From: Betaproteobacteria bacterium HGW-Betaproteobacteria-1
GTDB lineage: Bacteria; Pseudomonadota; Gammaproteobacteria; Burkholderiales; Methylophilaceae
DNA length: 64,000 nt
Reading direction: 5' to 3'
Assembly (NCBI GenBank): GCA_002842435.1
Contig: PHCX01000005.1
Coordinates: 62,001-126,000, forward strand
The notes beneath the pieces are model-generated. The model saw only the letters and a list, made by a program, of their open reading frames with translations, had not been told where the DNA came from and made no database searches. Shown one piece after another: positions 9,949 through 19,892 of this stretch (positions are counted from its first letter, which is position 1; each line of letters opens with the position of its first letter). Position numbers and translations under genes: made by a program.

Positions 9949-10296
9949 TCAGGGCTGAAGCATGCCGATGGCGTCGGCAATCGAGCTTGCATGCAGTTTG
10001 GCAACGCAGCAGGCACCATCCTGCGCTGCGTGCATGCGCACCAGCTGTGTCACCTGTGGCAGGTTCAGGCGCTCGCCAGTGGCCATGAATCTTTCACTCT
10101 TGTTTTTTGCTATATGGAAGCATAGACCGGCGGAATCGATCAGGGTGTCTTCCGCGGTCAGATGCATCGCCTGCAGATGGCCGTCCGACAACCAGGCGGC
10201 ATGATCCTGCAGGTAGATGAGTTCGTCCGCACCATGCAGCTTAAGCATGGCTGGCCAATGTACCTCGAGTTCGGTGGCTTGGTTTTGTTCAGTCAT
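9949..10296 (-). CDS. Small DUF4144-like protein
   Basis: 115 residues from the chosen ATG at 10296. The protein contains the segments HWPAMLKLHGADELIYL, HLTAEDTLIDSAGLCFHI and LVRMHAAQDGACC. They recall the small DUF4144 proteins, but I assign that family only tentatively. A longer reading frame starts further upstream, inside the GIY-YIG gene. I prefer the internal ATG because it overlaps the stop of that gene in the compact arrangement ATGACTGA (8 nt), which suggests translational coupling. Function unknown. Confidence 0.65.
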   Translation of the reverse strand: MTEQNQATELEVHWPAMLKLHGADELIYLQDHAAWLSDGHLQAMHLTAEDTLIDSAGLCFHIAKNKSERFMATGERLNLPQVTQLVRMHAAQDGACCVAKLHASSIADAIGMLQP

Positions 10297-10666
10297 GGTT
10301 GCCTGTTCTGCCCAGATACTTGAGATGGCTACCGCAACCAGCATGGCAATCGGATGCGCCAAGACCCTTGATCAGGATGCGGCCGGCCTGCTGCCGGTTG
10401 ATTGTGCATTCGGCTTGTGTGAAACGTGCGATATGGATGATGCTGGTCTCCGGTGCGGCAAGCAGGTAATCGATATGCCATCTGAGCTTTTTGTCCTTGC
10501 TGCAGTGACGTGCAATGCGCGCCTCCAAGTTGCGGCGGGCGCTGCCGGTGTAGACGTAATCACCAGCGGGAAAGAAGCAGGTACCGAATCTGCCGATTGC
10601 GATCCGTGCGTCTTCCTTCAATCGGATGGTCAGCTGATAAGTGATCAGGTTTTCCGGCATCGCCAA
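10289..10666 (-). CDS. GIY-YIG nuclease family protein (DUF123)
   Basis: 125 residues with the DUF123 version of the GIY-YIG fold. FPAGDYVYTGSARRNLEAR carries the YVY-TGS core and the conserved arginine, followed by LRWHIDYLL and the late SDCHAGCGSHL motif. Family members are presumed DNA- or RNA-acting nucleases or nucleic-acid-binding proteins; no substrate is established for this branch. The gene leads a two-gene unit with the DUF4144-like gene, whose start overlaps its stop. Confidence 0.85.
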   Translation of the reverse strand: MAMPENLITYQLTIRLKEDARIAIGRFGTCFFPAGDYVYTGSARRNLEARIARHCSKDKKLRWHIDYLLAAPETSIIHIARFTQAECTINRQQAGRILIKGLGASDCHAGCGSHLKYLGRTGNHD

Positions 10667-10721
10667 TTGATGAGCCGGCAGCGACTCCTGCTATCCTTCC
10701 TTCTGGAGTCCTGACCGGTTT

Positions 10722-11111
10722 CTATTGAGCTTTCATGTTATCAACGCGCAGGAAATACTTCTTGGCATAGGCCAGCAACTGGCCGTCGCTCGGATGGTCG
10801 ACGGTTTCGACGCCGACGACTTTTTCTGCAATGGCGGGGTCGTGCCTGTTCATGTGCTTGATCAGTTCCAGTTTGCCTGTGCCGGGGCCGACAATCAGTA
10901 TCTCACCACAGCCGGCAACTGCTGCGGCTACCTCGTGCAGATAATTCTGGTCAGCCGCCGCATGACCACTACCGACCACACCGGCTTTCTGGTGGACATG
11001 ACCGTGCTTGGATCTGGTAGTGATGGTCGAGTTTTCATGGGTGTCCGCATTGAACTGAATGACATGCGCTTCCTGATGGTCTAGCCATACAACTACGTGA
11101 CTTAAGGACAT
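10722..11111 (-). CDS. eRF1-domain-like small protein (often named translational machinery protein)
   Basis: 129 residues. The N-terminus VVVWLDHQEAHVIQF and the segment EILIVGPGTGKLELIKHM, followed by KVVGVETVDHPSDGQLLAYAKKYF, match the small bacterial proteins that resemble the peptidyl-tRNA-hydrolysis-type fold of archaeal/eukaryotic release factors. These are commonly annotated as translational machinery proteins without experimental proof. The middle is rich in histidine (HGHVHQ), which is unusual and might bind metal. It has its own upstream region and no obvious operon partner. Confidence 0.75.
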   Translation of the reverse strand: MSLSHVVVWLDHQEAHVIQFNADTHENSTITTRSKHGHVHQKAGVVGSGHAAADQNYLHEVAAAVAGCGEILIVGPGTGKLELIKHMNRHDPAIAEKVVGVETVDHPSDGQLLAYAKKYFLRVDNMKAQ

Positions 11112-11278
11112 CTTGTTTCTCCTGTGATTAACAGTTTCATTCTATCTGTAGCGATGATGATTGGATATTGTTTCAAATCAAATGTCATGTTGAAATTTGA
11201 TAGCGTATCGAGTTTCAATTGGCCTGATTGAAACTGGCGTAAACTAATAGCGAATAATCCGGACTGTCAGGAAATATC

Positions 11279-11629
11279 ATGCAAATCAATCGAATCGATT
11301 TCAGAAACTTCATGTTATTTGCGCTGGTCACAGCGGCAATGCCGATGCTGAGCGCTTGTGCCAGTAAAATGGTCGAAGTGCGTCCGGGCTCGGACCGCGT
11401 GTCGCTGGCGGATACCAATCAGGTCGTATCCTGCGAGTCCCGCGGCAAGGTCACGGTCAGCGTGCTGACCAAGGTCGGTTTTGTCACGCGCAGTGTCGAG
11501 GCGGTGGAAGCGAATCTGCTGCAACTGGCCCGTAACAGCGCAGTGGACGAAGGTGCCGATACGCTGGTACGCAAGGAGTCGGCCAGGTTCGGTGAGCGTA
11601 CGTTCGATATCTACAAATGCCGCCCCTGA
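11279..11629 (+). CDS. DUF4156 lipoprotein
   Basis: 116 residues. The N-terminal hydrophobic stretch ends in the lipobox LSAC, with the modified cysteine near residue 27, so it should be anchored to a membrane. The mature part contains VRPGSDRVSLAD and the DEGADTLV motif of DUF4156, a family of small proteobacterial lipoproteins of unknown role. It stands alone on the plus strand and ends at a strong terminator shared with the converging htpX. Confidence 0.85.
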   Translation: MQINRIDFRNFMLFALVTAAMPMLSACASKMVEVRPGSDRVSLADTNQVVSCESRGKVTVSVLTKVGFVTRSVEAVEANLLQLARNSAVDEGADTLVRKESARFGERTFDIYKCRP

Positions 11630-11683
11630 AACGCAAAATTGCCGTAATTCAGGTAGATATGGTTATATAAAAATGGCCATATA

Positions 11684-11714
11684 AAAAAGGCACACCGTAA
11701 CGGTGTGCCTTTTT
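11684..11714. terminator. Bidirectional rho-independent terminator
   Basis: An A-tract, a GGCACACCG/CGGTGTGCC stem with a TAA loop, and a T-tract on the other side. It serves the DUF4156 gene on the plus strand and htpX on the minus strand. Confidence 0.9.
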
Positions 11715-11738
11715 CTTTCTATCGGACCTCTGGAAAGC

Positions 11739-12620
11739 TTACAGGCTTTTCAACACTTCAATACGCTCGCTTAATGGCGGGTGGCTCATGAACAGGCGTT
11801 TGATGCCACTGCCCATGCCACCGGAAATACCGAAGGCTTCCATCTGCTCCGGCAGATGCGGCTGGTCGACCGATTGTTGCAGGCGCTCCAGTGCGGCGAT
11901 CATGCTGGCTTTACCGGCCAGTGTGGCACCGCCAGCGTCGGCACGGTACTCGCGCTGACGGCTGAACCACATGACGATGGCGCTGGCGAGAATGCCCAGT
12001 ACCACCTGGGCGATGATGGCTGTGATCCAGTAGGCCGGGCCATGGCCGCGCTCGGTCTTGAACACCACGCGATCGACGATATGGCCGATGACGCGGGACA
12101 GGAAGAAGACAAAGGTGTTCACCACACCCTGGATCAGCGCCAGCGTTACCATGTCGCCATTGGCAACGTGACTCACTTCGTGCGCAAGCACGGCTTCCAC
12201 CTCTTCACGTTTCATGCTGCGCAACAGGCCGGTACTGACGGCGACCAGTGCGCTGTCGCGGAACATGCCGGTGGCGAAGGCGTTCATGTCCGGCGAATCA
12301 TAGATGGCCACTTCCGGCATGCCGATGCCGGCAGCCTGCGCCTGCCTCTGTACTGTGCCGACCAGCCATTGTTCCACCTCGGTTCGTGGATTTTCGATCA
12401 CCTGCGCGCCGGTGCTTTGCTTGGCCAGAAACTTCGACATCGCGAGCGAGATGAACGAACCGGTCATACCGATCACGGCTGACAATATCAGCAACGAGCC
12501 CAGATCGAGTCCGATGCCTTGCTCATCCAGCACATTGCCCAGACCGAACACCGTGATGATGATGCCGAGCACCAGCATGATGGCAATGTTGGTGATTAAA
12601 AACAGAAAAATCCGTTTCAT
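11739..12620 (-). CDS. htpX: Protease HtpX
   Basis: A 293-residue zinc metalloprotease of the inner membrane that takes part in quality control of membrane proteins alongside FtsH. It has two N-terminal helices (about 5-55), the zinc-binding motif HEVSH near residue 144 with the third ligand in [10 protein letters not shown] near 225, and two further helices between them. Length and motifs match the family. The usual heat- or CpxR-type control cannot be read from the upstream sequence by eye. Confidence 0.95.
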   Translation of the reverse strand: MKRIFLFLITNIAIMLVLGIIITVFGLGNVLDEQGIGLDLGSLLILSAVIGMTGSFISLAMSKFLAKQSTGAQVIENPRTEVEQWLVGTVQRQAQAAGIGMPEVAIYDSPDMNAFATGMFRDSALVAVSTGLLRSMKREEVEAVLAHEVSHVANGDMVTLALIQGVVNTFVFFLSRVIGHIVDRVVFKTERGHGPAYWITAIIAQVVLGILASAIVMWFSRQREYRADAGGATLAGKASMIAALERLQQSVDQPHLPEQMEAFGISGGMGSGIKRLFMSHPPLSERIEVLKSL

Positions 12621-12815
12621 TCAAAACTCTCCAAATTAGAAAACTGCAATAAACCGGTCAATCCGGAATGCGCGCAATGATATCAAAAACAGTATAGACG
12701 CGCTGCGCACTTGTACAGGAATTCTTTACCGGAATTCCGAACGATTCGGACCCTGGCGTTAATGACCAGTTCCGTCATGTGCTGCAGATTGTATATGGCG
12801 GCAGAATCTGCTGTT

Positions 12816-13025
12816 TCAATCCTCGATTCTGAAACCGACTTTCATGACGACCTGATAGTGCGCGACCTTGTTGTCGACGATATGACCGCGCGTCTCGACC
12901 ACCTCGAACCAGTCCAGGTGCTTGATGGTTTTTCCTGCCTTGGCAATGGCGTTATTGATTGCATCGTCAGTGCCTGTTGTCGATGTGCCAACGAGTTCGA
13001 TGATCTTGTAGGTGTGGCTGGACAT
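12816..13025 (-). CDS. Dodecin family flavin-binding protein
   Basis: 69 residues from the chosen start ([14 protein letters not shown] at the N-terminus, [11 protein letters not shown] in the middle, [10 protein letters not shown] at the end). Dodecins form hollow dodecamers that bind flavins or CoA and buffer them. The aromatic residue of the flavin pocket (W in LDWFEV) is present. I chose ATG at 13025 because a GGAG box sits 7-8 nt before it. A TTG four codons upstream would overlap that box. Confidence 0.92.
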   Translation of the reverse strand: MSSHTYKIIELVGTSTTGTDDAINNAIAKAGKTIKHLDWFEVVETRGHIVDNKVAHYQVVMKVGFRIED

Positions 13026-13225
13026 GATGTTCTCCAATCGATTGATGAAAGTGCAGTTGATACCATGTTAGGACAAAGTGCAATGCGCTCCATACTCTGG
13101 AGTTTGAGGTTCAATGGCATTGTAACGTTCACAATGCCTTGCGTGAACATTCTGGCAAAAGCGGGTGGAAAAAAGCAAACCTGTCAGGCTTCCGGTCAGC
13201 TTCCATACCGTGCCATACTGAAAAC

Positions 13226-13474
13226 ATGAAACCCGAACAACTCTACGAATTGCTGGCGGAAGTCGAAAGGGAAGACCCGATCGATTATACGGGCCTGCCC
13301 TTCGATGCGGATGATCTGCGCAAACTGGCCTGCCTCAATGTCGCCGAGATGGTGCAGGGCTGGGAGCAGATGGACACTAGTGACCGCGAACTGATCATGG
13401 CGGCGACGCTGGTGCGACTGGTGCTGGAAAACATGGTGCTGAATGCACGAATCTGCATTCTGAACAATCAGTAA
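13226..13474 (+). CDS. Small acidic hypothetical protein
   Basis: 82 residues from ATG 13226 (MKPEQLYELLAEVER). The chain is acidic and helical, with a conserved-looking WEQMDTSDRELIMAAT segment and no membrane helix. The open frame extends further upstream, but that part is arginine/serine-rich and unlike the body, so the later start is preferred. I do not recognise the family. It converges with the ankyrin protein gene. Confidence 0.6.
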   Translation: MKPEQLYELLAEVEREDPIDYTGLPFDADDLRKLACLNVAEMVQGWEQMDTSDRELIMAATLVRLVLENMVLNARICILNNQ

Positions 13475-13557
13475 GGTGCTGTATTTGTGATTTGACCAAG
13501 CCCTTTTCCTGCCGGAATCAATAACAGAATCAGGCGGGATTCTGATCAAACCGCGTT

Positions 13558-14427
13558 TTATTCTTCCCTGTAGCGCCACAGTTCTCGCTTGCTAATCGCC
13601 CTGTCGATTGTTGGCATGCTCTTGCCCAGTAGTTCGAGGAACTCGAACGAATTCAGCTGATCGATCGATGGTTTTGCGCTGGATATCTTCAGGTAGGGGT
13701 CGGCACCGTTGCGCAGGAACAGCGCCACCAGCTCGGGTTCGTTGTAGAGAATGGCTGCGTTCAGGGGCGACATGCCCATCTCGTCCGCCTCGTCGATCCT
13801 GCAGCCGGCGGCGATGGCTGTGTTGATAATGCCCAGTACTTCGCCATTGTCGAGCGACGGCCGGTTGTAGGCGCCGGTCATCAGCACGATGGTCGGTGTC
13901 ACAAAGTCGCCGTCAGTCACATAGCAGCCGGTTTCATCCGTCAGCTGCAGGCCGGGCATGATCTCGTTGGCTGAGCTGGCAGGTTCCTTGTCTGTGGCGG
14001 CTTGAGGCCAGTTGGCAGTCGGGAAGTAGGCTTCCAACCCCGGTTGTTTCGGGGGCTGGCCATCCGGCGTCCAGTAGCAACTCAGTCTGCTGTAATTGTC
14101 GAGGTCGAGCCGGTGCAGGCAGGTTGCGTTATGGCCGGGCCAGCGCAAGCGCACCACTTCCGCCTCCCCGATTTTCGCATGCTCCACTGTGCCGGTGCCG
14201 CTGACAGTTTGCGTACCAATGGTGCGGGTGAGTTCCAGTACGCCTTCGTTCAGCGTGATCTGTGCACTGCCGGTGTAGGCCTCGCCACCGTCCGGCATCT
14301 GGCCGACGATGGCGTAGTGGCCGGGCAACATGGTGTGCAGCATGGAAGGTTCGCTGTCGGCCGCAAGTGTGCTGCCGTGAACAGCAGCGAAGAGCAGCAG
14401 GCTGGTGGCGATGATCGGTTTGGTCAT
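13558..14427 (-). CDS. Periplasmic ankyrin-repeat protein
   Basis: 289 residues from the preferred ATG at 14427, which starts a clear signal peptide (about 22 residues, ending in STLAAD). The mature N-terminal half is a compact beta-rich domain with several cysteines (CLHRLDL, LSCYW). The C-terminal half carries one clear ankyrin unit (MSPLNAAILYNEPELVALF then LRNGADPYLK) plus a partial one before it. A protein-binding role outside the inner membrane is inferred. The reading frame is open to 14481, but those extra residues would mask the signal peptide. Confidence 0.75.
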   Translation of the reverse strand: MTKPIIATSLLLFAAVHGSTLAADSEPSMLHTMLPGHYAIVGQMPDGGEAYTGSAQITLNEGVLELTRTIGTQTVSGTGTVEHAKIGEAEVVRLRWPGHNATCLHRLDLDNYSRLSCYWTPDGQPPKQPGLEAYFPTANWPQAATDKEPASSANEIMPGLQLTDETGCYVTDGDFVTPTIVLMTGAYNRPSLDNGEVLGIINTAIAAGCRIDEADEMGMSPLNAAILYNEPELVALFLRNGADPYLKISSAKPSIDQLNSFEFLELLGKSMPTIDRAISKRELWRYREE

Positions 14428-14578
14428 GTGGATTCCAAACATGTGTGGCCAACTTTCTTGTGACTGGCGCGCGATTTTCAAACTTGAAGTTTCGAATCAT
14501 TACACCATCTTCAGCGGACTTCAATCGCTGTCGGCCAGTATTGCAATCCTTCGGATCAGCCTCGAAGGCGATTAGTGC

Positions 14579-15724
14579 TTACTGTTCTTCTGATGGCACA
14601 GGCGGTTGCCTGCCCGTTTTCTTTGATTGGTAGGCCGCGTGATCTGCCCGGGCAAGCAACTGGTCCAGGCTGTCCTCCTGACCGTTCCATTCAGCTGCAC
14701 CTATGCTGACCGACCACTGGATGGTTTTATGCAGTTTACCTTGCAGGCGTACGTGTTCGGAAAGCTTGACGGCACCTGCCAATGTTGTGTTCGGCAGAAT
14801 GGCAATGAATTCGTCGCCACCGAATCTGACCAGAGAATCATTGCTACGCATACATTTCCTGGTTTCACTGGCAAAGGTTGCCAGTACCTGATCTCCGACC
14901 AAATGCCCATAGGTGTCGTTGATTTTCTTGAAATCGTCGATATCCATGAACAGGATGGATAACGGGCTGCGATAACGTTTCGAGCGTGCGATTTCATTTT
15001 CAAGCACCTGTGTACCTGCATTCTTGTTCAGGCAGCCTGTCAGTCCATCGTGACGGACCGCATGCCTCAGCTCCTGGTTAAGGCGCTCGGATGCCAACAT
15101 CAGATAGCTTACGGTCGCGAGCGGAATCATGACGGCGGGTGTGGCTACAAGCACAAGCTGGCTGATGCTGGCATCAAAGATCTCATTTGGATGGTCGATT
15201 CCTGAAGTCAGGGTGATGATTCTGAAGATCCTGGCTGAAATCAGGCCAAACAGGGATAACAATAATAGATTCCTGCCTATGCTTTGCGGCAACCTCAAGT
15301 AGGTAAAGACAAACTGATCCACGGTTACGATGAGCGTAAACAAGGAAAAAATTGTCATGCGTATGGCTATATCTGGCTCCACGATGGTGTACCAGTAAAA
15401 AAGACCAATATAGAGACCGACAAAAACACTCAGGAGAAAGCGGATATCTCGTTGTGCATGGCCGGCAAATCTCCTGGTTCCTGCATTCATCAGCATGAAT
15501 GCGAGCAGAATGATCAGGTTAGGCATCAGGATGCCGATCAGAGGTGGTATGTGGTCTCTGACAAGAAACAGGCAGAGAGACAACGCGACAAGCAATGATG
15601 CCCAGGCCCATTCCTTGAGGCCGTGAATATTTTTCGGGTATGTTTTGGCAATTACCCAGATAACCGCGGTCATTGCGAACGAGGTAATGCAGGAGATAAT
15701 CAGAATAACTTGGGAAATAGCCAC
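14579..15724 (-). CDS. Membrane-bound diguanylate cyclase
   Basis: 381 residues. Six or seven hydrophobic helices fill residues 1-215, with no recognisable ligand-binding domain. A GGDEF domain follows, beginning at DGLTGCLNKN. The active site reads FGGDEF, and an RSND inhibitory site lies exactly five residues before it, so product inhibition by c-di-GMP is expected. The enzyme makes c-di-GMP from two GTP. The start is a GTG at 15724. It is not in an operon; a tRNA gene lies upstream in the same orientation with a terminator between. Confidence 0.9.
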   Translation of the reverse strand: MAISQVILIISCITSFAMTAVIWVIAKTYPKNIHGLKEWAWASLLVALSLCLFLVRDHIPPLIGILMPNLIILLAFMLMNAGTRRFAGHAQRDIRFLLSVFVGLYIGLFYWYTIVEPDIAIRMTIFSLFTLIVTVDQFVFTYLRLPQSIGRNLLLLSLFGLISARIFRIITLTSGIDHPNEIFDASISQLVLVATPAVMIPLATVSYLMLASERLNQELRHAVRHDGLTGCLNKNAGTQVLENEIARSKRYRSPLSILFMDIDDFKKINDTYGHLVGDQVLATFASETRKCMRSNDSLVRFGGDEFIAILPNTTLAGAVKLSEHVRLQGKLHKTIQWSVSIGAAEWNGQEDSLDQLLARADHAAYQSKKTGRQPPVPSEEQ

Positions 15725-15880
15725 TTAAACAACTCTTGAATTGGATGGCGCTGGCTAAACTAAATAAGCAGGACGACTTCTTTCTCGGGTCGGAAGCACA
15801 TTTACTGTTTGAGTAGAATATTAAGTGTAAAGAATGGGGAGTGGTAAATTAATTACCTTGCCCAATTCGGCGCACCAAAC

Positions 15881-15909
15881 AAAAACGGCCCACATTGTTG
15901 TGAGCCGTT
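15881..15909 (-). terminator. Terminator of tRNA-Lys
   Basis: Read on the minus strand, an AACGGCTCAC/GTGGGCCGTT hairpin is followed by five T. It lies 23 nt past the tRNA 3' end. Confidence 0.8.
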
Positions 15910-15931
15910 CTATAATCAATTTGAATCAATT

Positions 15932-16007
15932 TGGTGGGAGATCGGGGGGTCGAACCCCGGACAAACGGATTAAGAGTCCGCTGCTCTACCAACTGAGCTA
16001 ATCTCCC
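15932..16007 (-). tRNA. tRNA-Lys (CTT anticodon)
   Basis: A 76-nt cloverleaf with acceptor stem GGGAGAT/ATCTCCC, a D-arm beginning TAGCTCAGTTGGTAGAGC, anticodon loop CTCTTAA giving anticodon CTT (codon AAG), and T-arm GGTTCGAACCC. The 3' CCA is encoded, so it does not need to be added. It is transcribed alone from the minus strand. Confidence 0.96.
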
Positions 16008-16090
16008 TAAGGGGCGCAATTATCAGGTGAAAGCCCTTCAGTGTCAACCCGGAAACATGCATTTTTTCAGTTTTGGAAACACAGTCTTGA

Positions 16091-17734
<1,644 letters not shown>

Positions 17735-17757
17735 TAGCTCGTTGTGTAGCAAGTGAT

Positions 17758-17784
17758 ACGGCCAGCCATGCTGGCCGTTTTTTT
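17758..17784 (+). terminator. Terminator of pgm
   Basis: Stem ACGGCCAG/CTGGCCGT with a CCATG loop, followed by seven T. Confidence 0.9.
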
Positions 17785-17788
17785 GTGA

Positions 17789-17997
17789 TTTTAGGGGACC
17801 CCGTAAAACCGTAGCGAGCGACTTGAGTGCAACCGCAAGGGTCATGTCCGTCAAGTGCCCGCTCCTGCGTCGCGACCTTGACGCCACAAGGCGCACGGAA
17901 CGGAGAACCCGAGACATATCATGTAGATAGGCGAGGGGGCGAGTACCGCGTAACGCAGCAATCGAGGCGCGTAGCAGGTTTTTCGGGGTTCCCTTTA
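17789..17997. repeat. Structured repeat with inverted ends (copy 1 of a dispersed element)
   Basis: About 205 bp with no gene. The ends are imperfect inverted repeats: AGGGGACCCCGTAAAA at 17793 faces the complement of TTTTTCGGGGTTCCCT at the right. An inner stem pairs GAGCGACTTGA with TCAAGTGCCCGCTC. The right end abuts the stop codon of the retropepsin-like gene. Its minus-strand sequence (17994 downwards) resembles the plus-strand sequence from 25029, including ATTGCTGCGTT near the same offset. This suggests a MITE-like or structured-RNA repeat family. Confidence 0.6.
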
Positions 17998-18471
17998 GTG
18001 TTCGACTTGCCTGATGGTCATGCTGCCCTGATACAGGCGTACATCCATGCGGCCGAGAAAGGACATGCCGAGCAGCACATCGCCGCCGAGTCCCGGTGCG
18101 ATCATGGCCGAGACATCCCGCGCTTCCACGCCGCCGATGCGGATGGAATCCAGTCGTGTCATGTAGCCTATGCTCTCGCCGTTGGCCGTCTGTGTCCTGA
18201 CCGCGGTGCGGCTCTGCAGGTTGAGCCGGTCGGCTACCTGCTGCGAGATGGCGACACCGGTAGCGCCGGTATCCACCATGACATTGACCTTGATGCCATT
18301 GATCAGCGCTTCGGCGCGGTAATGCCCGTCCAGTCCGCGCTGCAGTACCACGGTGCGGTCTTCGCCGAGCAGATGCAGCTTGTTCGGGTTGAGTGCGCTG
18401 TCGGCCAGATAGAACAGGACGGCGGCCAGCGCGATCCAGATTACCGCCAGTGTGATTTTGCCTGAGCTCAT
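17995..18471 (-). CDS. Membrane-anchored retropepsin-like aspartic protease
   Basis: 158 residues from ATG 18471: one N-terminal membrane helix (about 5-24), then a single retropepsin-type domain with the catalytic motif VDTGATG near residue 73 and the hydrophobic GGDVLLGMSFL flap/core near 133. Single-domain clan AA proteases of this kind must dimerise to be active. The physiological substrate is unknown. It is the last gene of a five-gene minus-strand run, 19 nt after the phosphomannomutase gene. The frame continues upstream into that gene but lacks a sensible N-terminus there. Confidence 0.88.
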   Translation of the reverse strand: MSSGKITLAVIWIALAAVLFYLADSALNPNKLHLLGEDRTVVLQRGLDGHYRAEALINGIKVNVMVDTGATGVAISQQVADRLNLQSRTAVRTQTANGESIGYMTRLDSIRIGGVEARDVSAMIAPGLGGDVLLGMSFLGRMDVRLYQGSMTIRQVEH

Positions 18472-18490
18472 GGTTTGCCGGTCAGCTTGA

Positions 18491-19882
18491 TCAGAACGGC
18501 AGTACGGCAGCAGGTGCCGCCGCCAGGATGATGGTACGGAACTGCGCCTGGATGCGTTGCAGCGCATCCACATTGTCCGCCTCAAAACGCAGCACGATCA
18601 CCGGAGTGGTGTTGGAAGGACGCATCAAACCGAAACCGTCCGCATATTCGACGCGCAGGCCGTCGATGGTGATGACCTCGTTCGCCCCTTCGAAAGTCGC
18701 CGATTTCTGCAATGCGGCGATCAGCTTGTGCGGCTCGCCTTCCTGCATTTGGATGTGCTGCTCCGGTGTGCTGACGCTGTCTGGCAAACTGTTCAGCGCA
18801 GCGGAGGCATCGTCGACCTGACTGAGGATTTCCAGCAGGCGGGCGCCGGCATAGAGGCCATCGTCGAAGCCGTACCAGCGCTTCCGGCCGTCACGGCTGT
18901 CATTGAAGAACACGTGGCCGCTCATCTCGCCGGCCAGTGCCGCGCCGGTTTCCTTGATCTTGGCCTTGACCAGCGAATGGCCGGTTTTCCAGATCACCGG
19001 CTGGCCGCCGCGGGCCTGGATCCAGGGCGCCAGATGGCGGGTGGATTTGACGTCGTAGATGATGGTGGCGGCCGGATTCTGCTTCAGCACTTCGGCGGCG
19101 AACAGCAGCAACTGGCGGTCCGGGTAGATGATGTTGCCGTCCTTGGTGACCACACCGAGGCGGTCGCCATCGCCGTCAAAGGCCAGGCCGATTTCGGCGT
19201 CGCCGTTCTTCAGCGCGGCGATCAGGTCGGCGAGATTTTCCGGCACCGAAGGGTCCGGATGATGGTTGGGAAAATGACCGTCGACCTCGCAGTACAGCTC
19301 CTCGACTTCGCAGCCGAGGGCTTCGTAAAGTTTCTTTGCATAGGCGCCGGCGACCCCGTTGCCGCAGTCGACGGCAATCTTCATCTGCCGATTTAGCTGG
19401 ACGTCGGCTTTGATTTTTGCAATGTAATCCGCCGCAATGTCGTAACTGCTCTCACTGCCCTGGCCTTCGAACAGCTGCTTGTCGAGGATACGCTGGCGCA
19501 GGCCTTGAATCGTGGCGCCGGAAAGCGTCTCGCCGGCCAACACCATTTTCAGGCCGTTGTAGTCCGGCGGGTTGTGGCTGCCGGTGACCATGACGCCGCA
19601 GTTCGTCCCCAGATGGTAGGCGGCGAAATAGACCATGGGCGTGGCTACCATGCCGAGGTTGATGACATGGATACCGGTCTTGCGGATGCCGCGCGACAGG
19701 GCAGCGGCGAGTTCGGGGCCGGAGAGCCGGCCGTCATAGCCGATGCAGATTTGCGTCTGGCGCCGCGCGGTGGCTTCCGAGCCCAGTGCCTGACCGATGG
19801 CCTCGACGATCTCGGGGGTGAGGGTCTTGCTGACGATGCCGCGGATGTCGTAGGCCTTGAAGATTTCTGCCGGAATTTGCAT
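18491..19882 (-). CDS. algC: Phosphomannomutase/phosphoglucomutase
   Basis: 463 residues from ATG 19882 (N-terminus PAEIFKAYDIRGIV). An enzyme of the alpha-D-phosphohexomutase family that feeds GDP-mannose and LPS-core sugar synthesis. It has the phosphoserine loop TGSHNPPDYNG near residue 103, the metal loop AFDGDGDRLG near 240, the sugar loop GEMSGHVFFND near 320 and the phosphate loop RPSNTTPVIVLR near 415. A longer frame exists, but the upstream part overlaps the 5' leader and does not fit the family. It follows the YheT-type hydrolase gene after 10 nt. Confidence 0.93.
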   Translation of the reverse strand: MQIPAEIFKAYDIRGIVSKTLTPEIVEAIGQALGSEATARRQTQICIGYDGRLSGPELAAALSRGIRKTGIHVINLGMVATPMVYFAAYHLGTNCGVMVTGSHNPPDYNGLKMVLAGETLSGATIQGLRQRILDKQLFEGQGSESSYDIAADYIAKIKADVQLNRQMKIAVDCGNGVAGAYAKKLYEALGCEVEELYCEVDGHFPNHHPDPSVPENLADLIAALKNGDAEIGLAFDGDGDRLGVVTKDGNIIYPDRQLLLFAAEVLKQNPAATIIYDVKSTRHLAPWIQARGGQPVIWKTGHSLVKAKIKETGAALAGEMSGHVFFNDSRDGRKRWYGFDDGLYAGARLLEILSQVDDASAALNSLPDSVSTPEQHIQMQEGEPHKLIAALQKSATFEGANEVITIDGLRVEYADGFGLMRPSNTTPVIVLRFEADNVDALQRIQAQFRTIILAAAPAAVLPF

Positions 19883-19892
19883 GGGTATTACC

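Noticed and set aside
13505-13545. CAGAATC/GATTCTG hairpin between two converging genes as a terminator
   Set aside because: The stem is 7 bp and no T-run follows on either strand, so it is not a convincing terminator.
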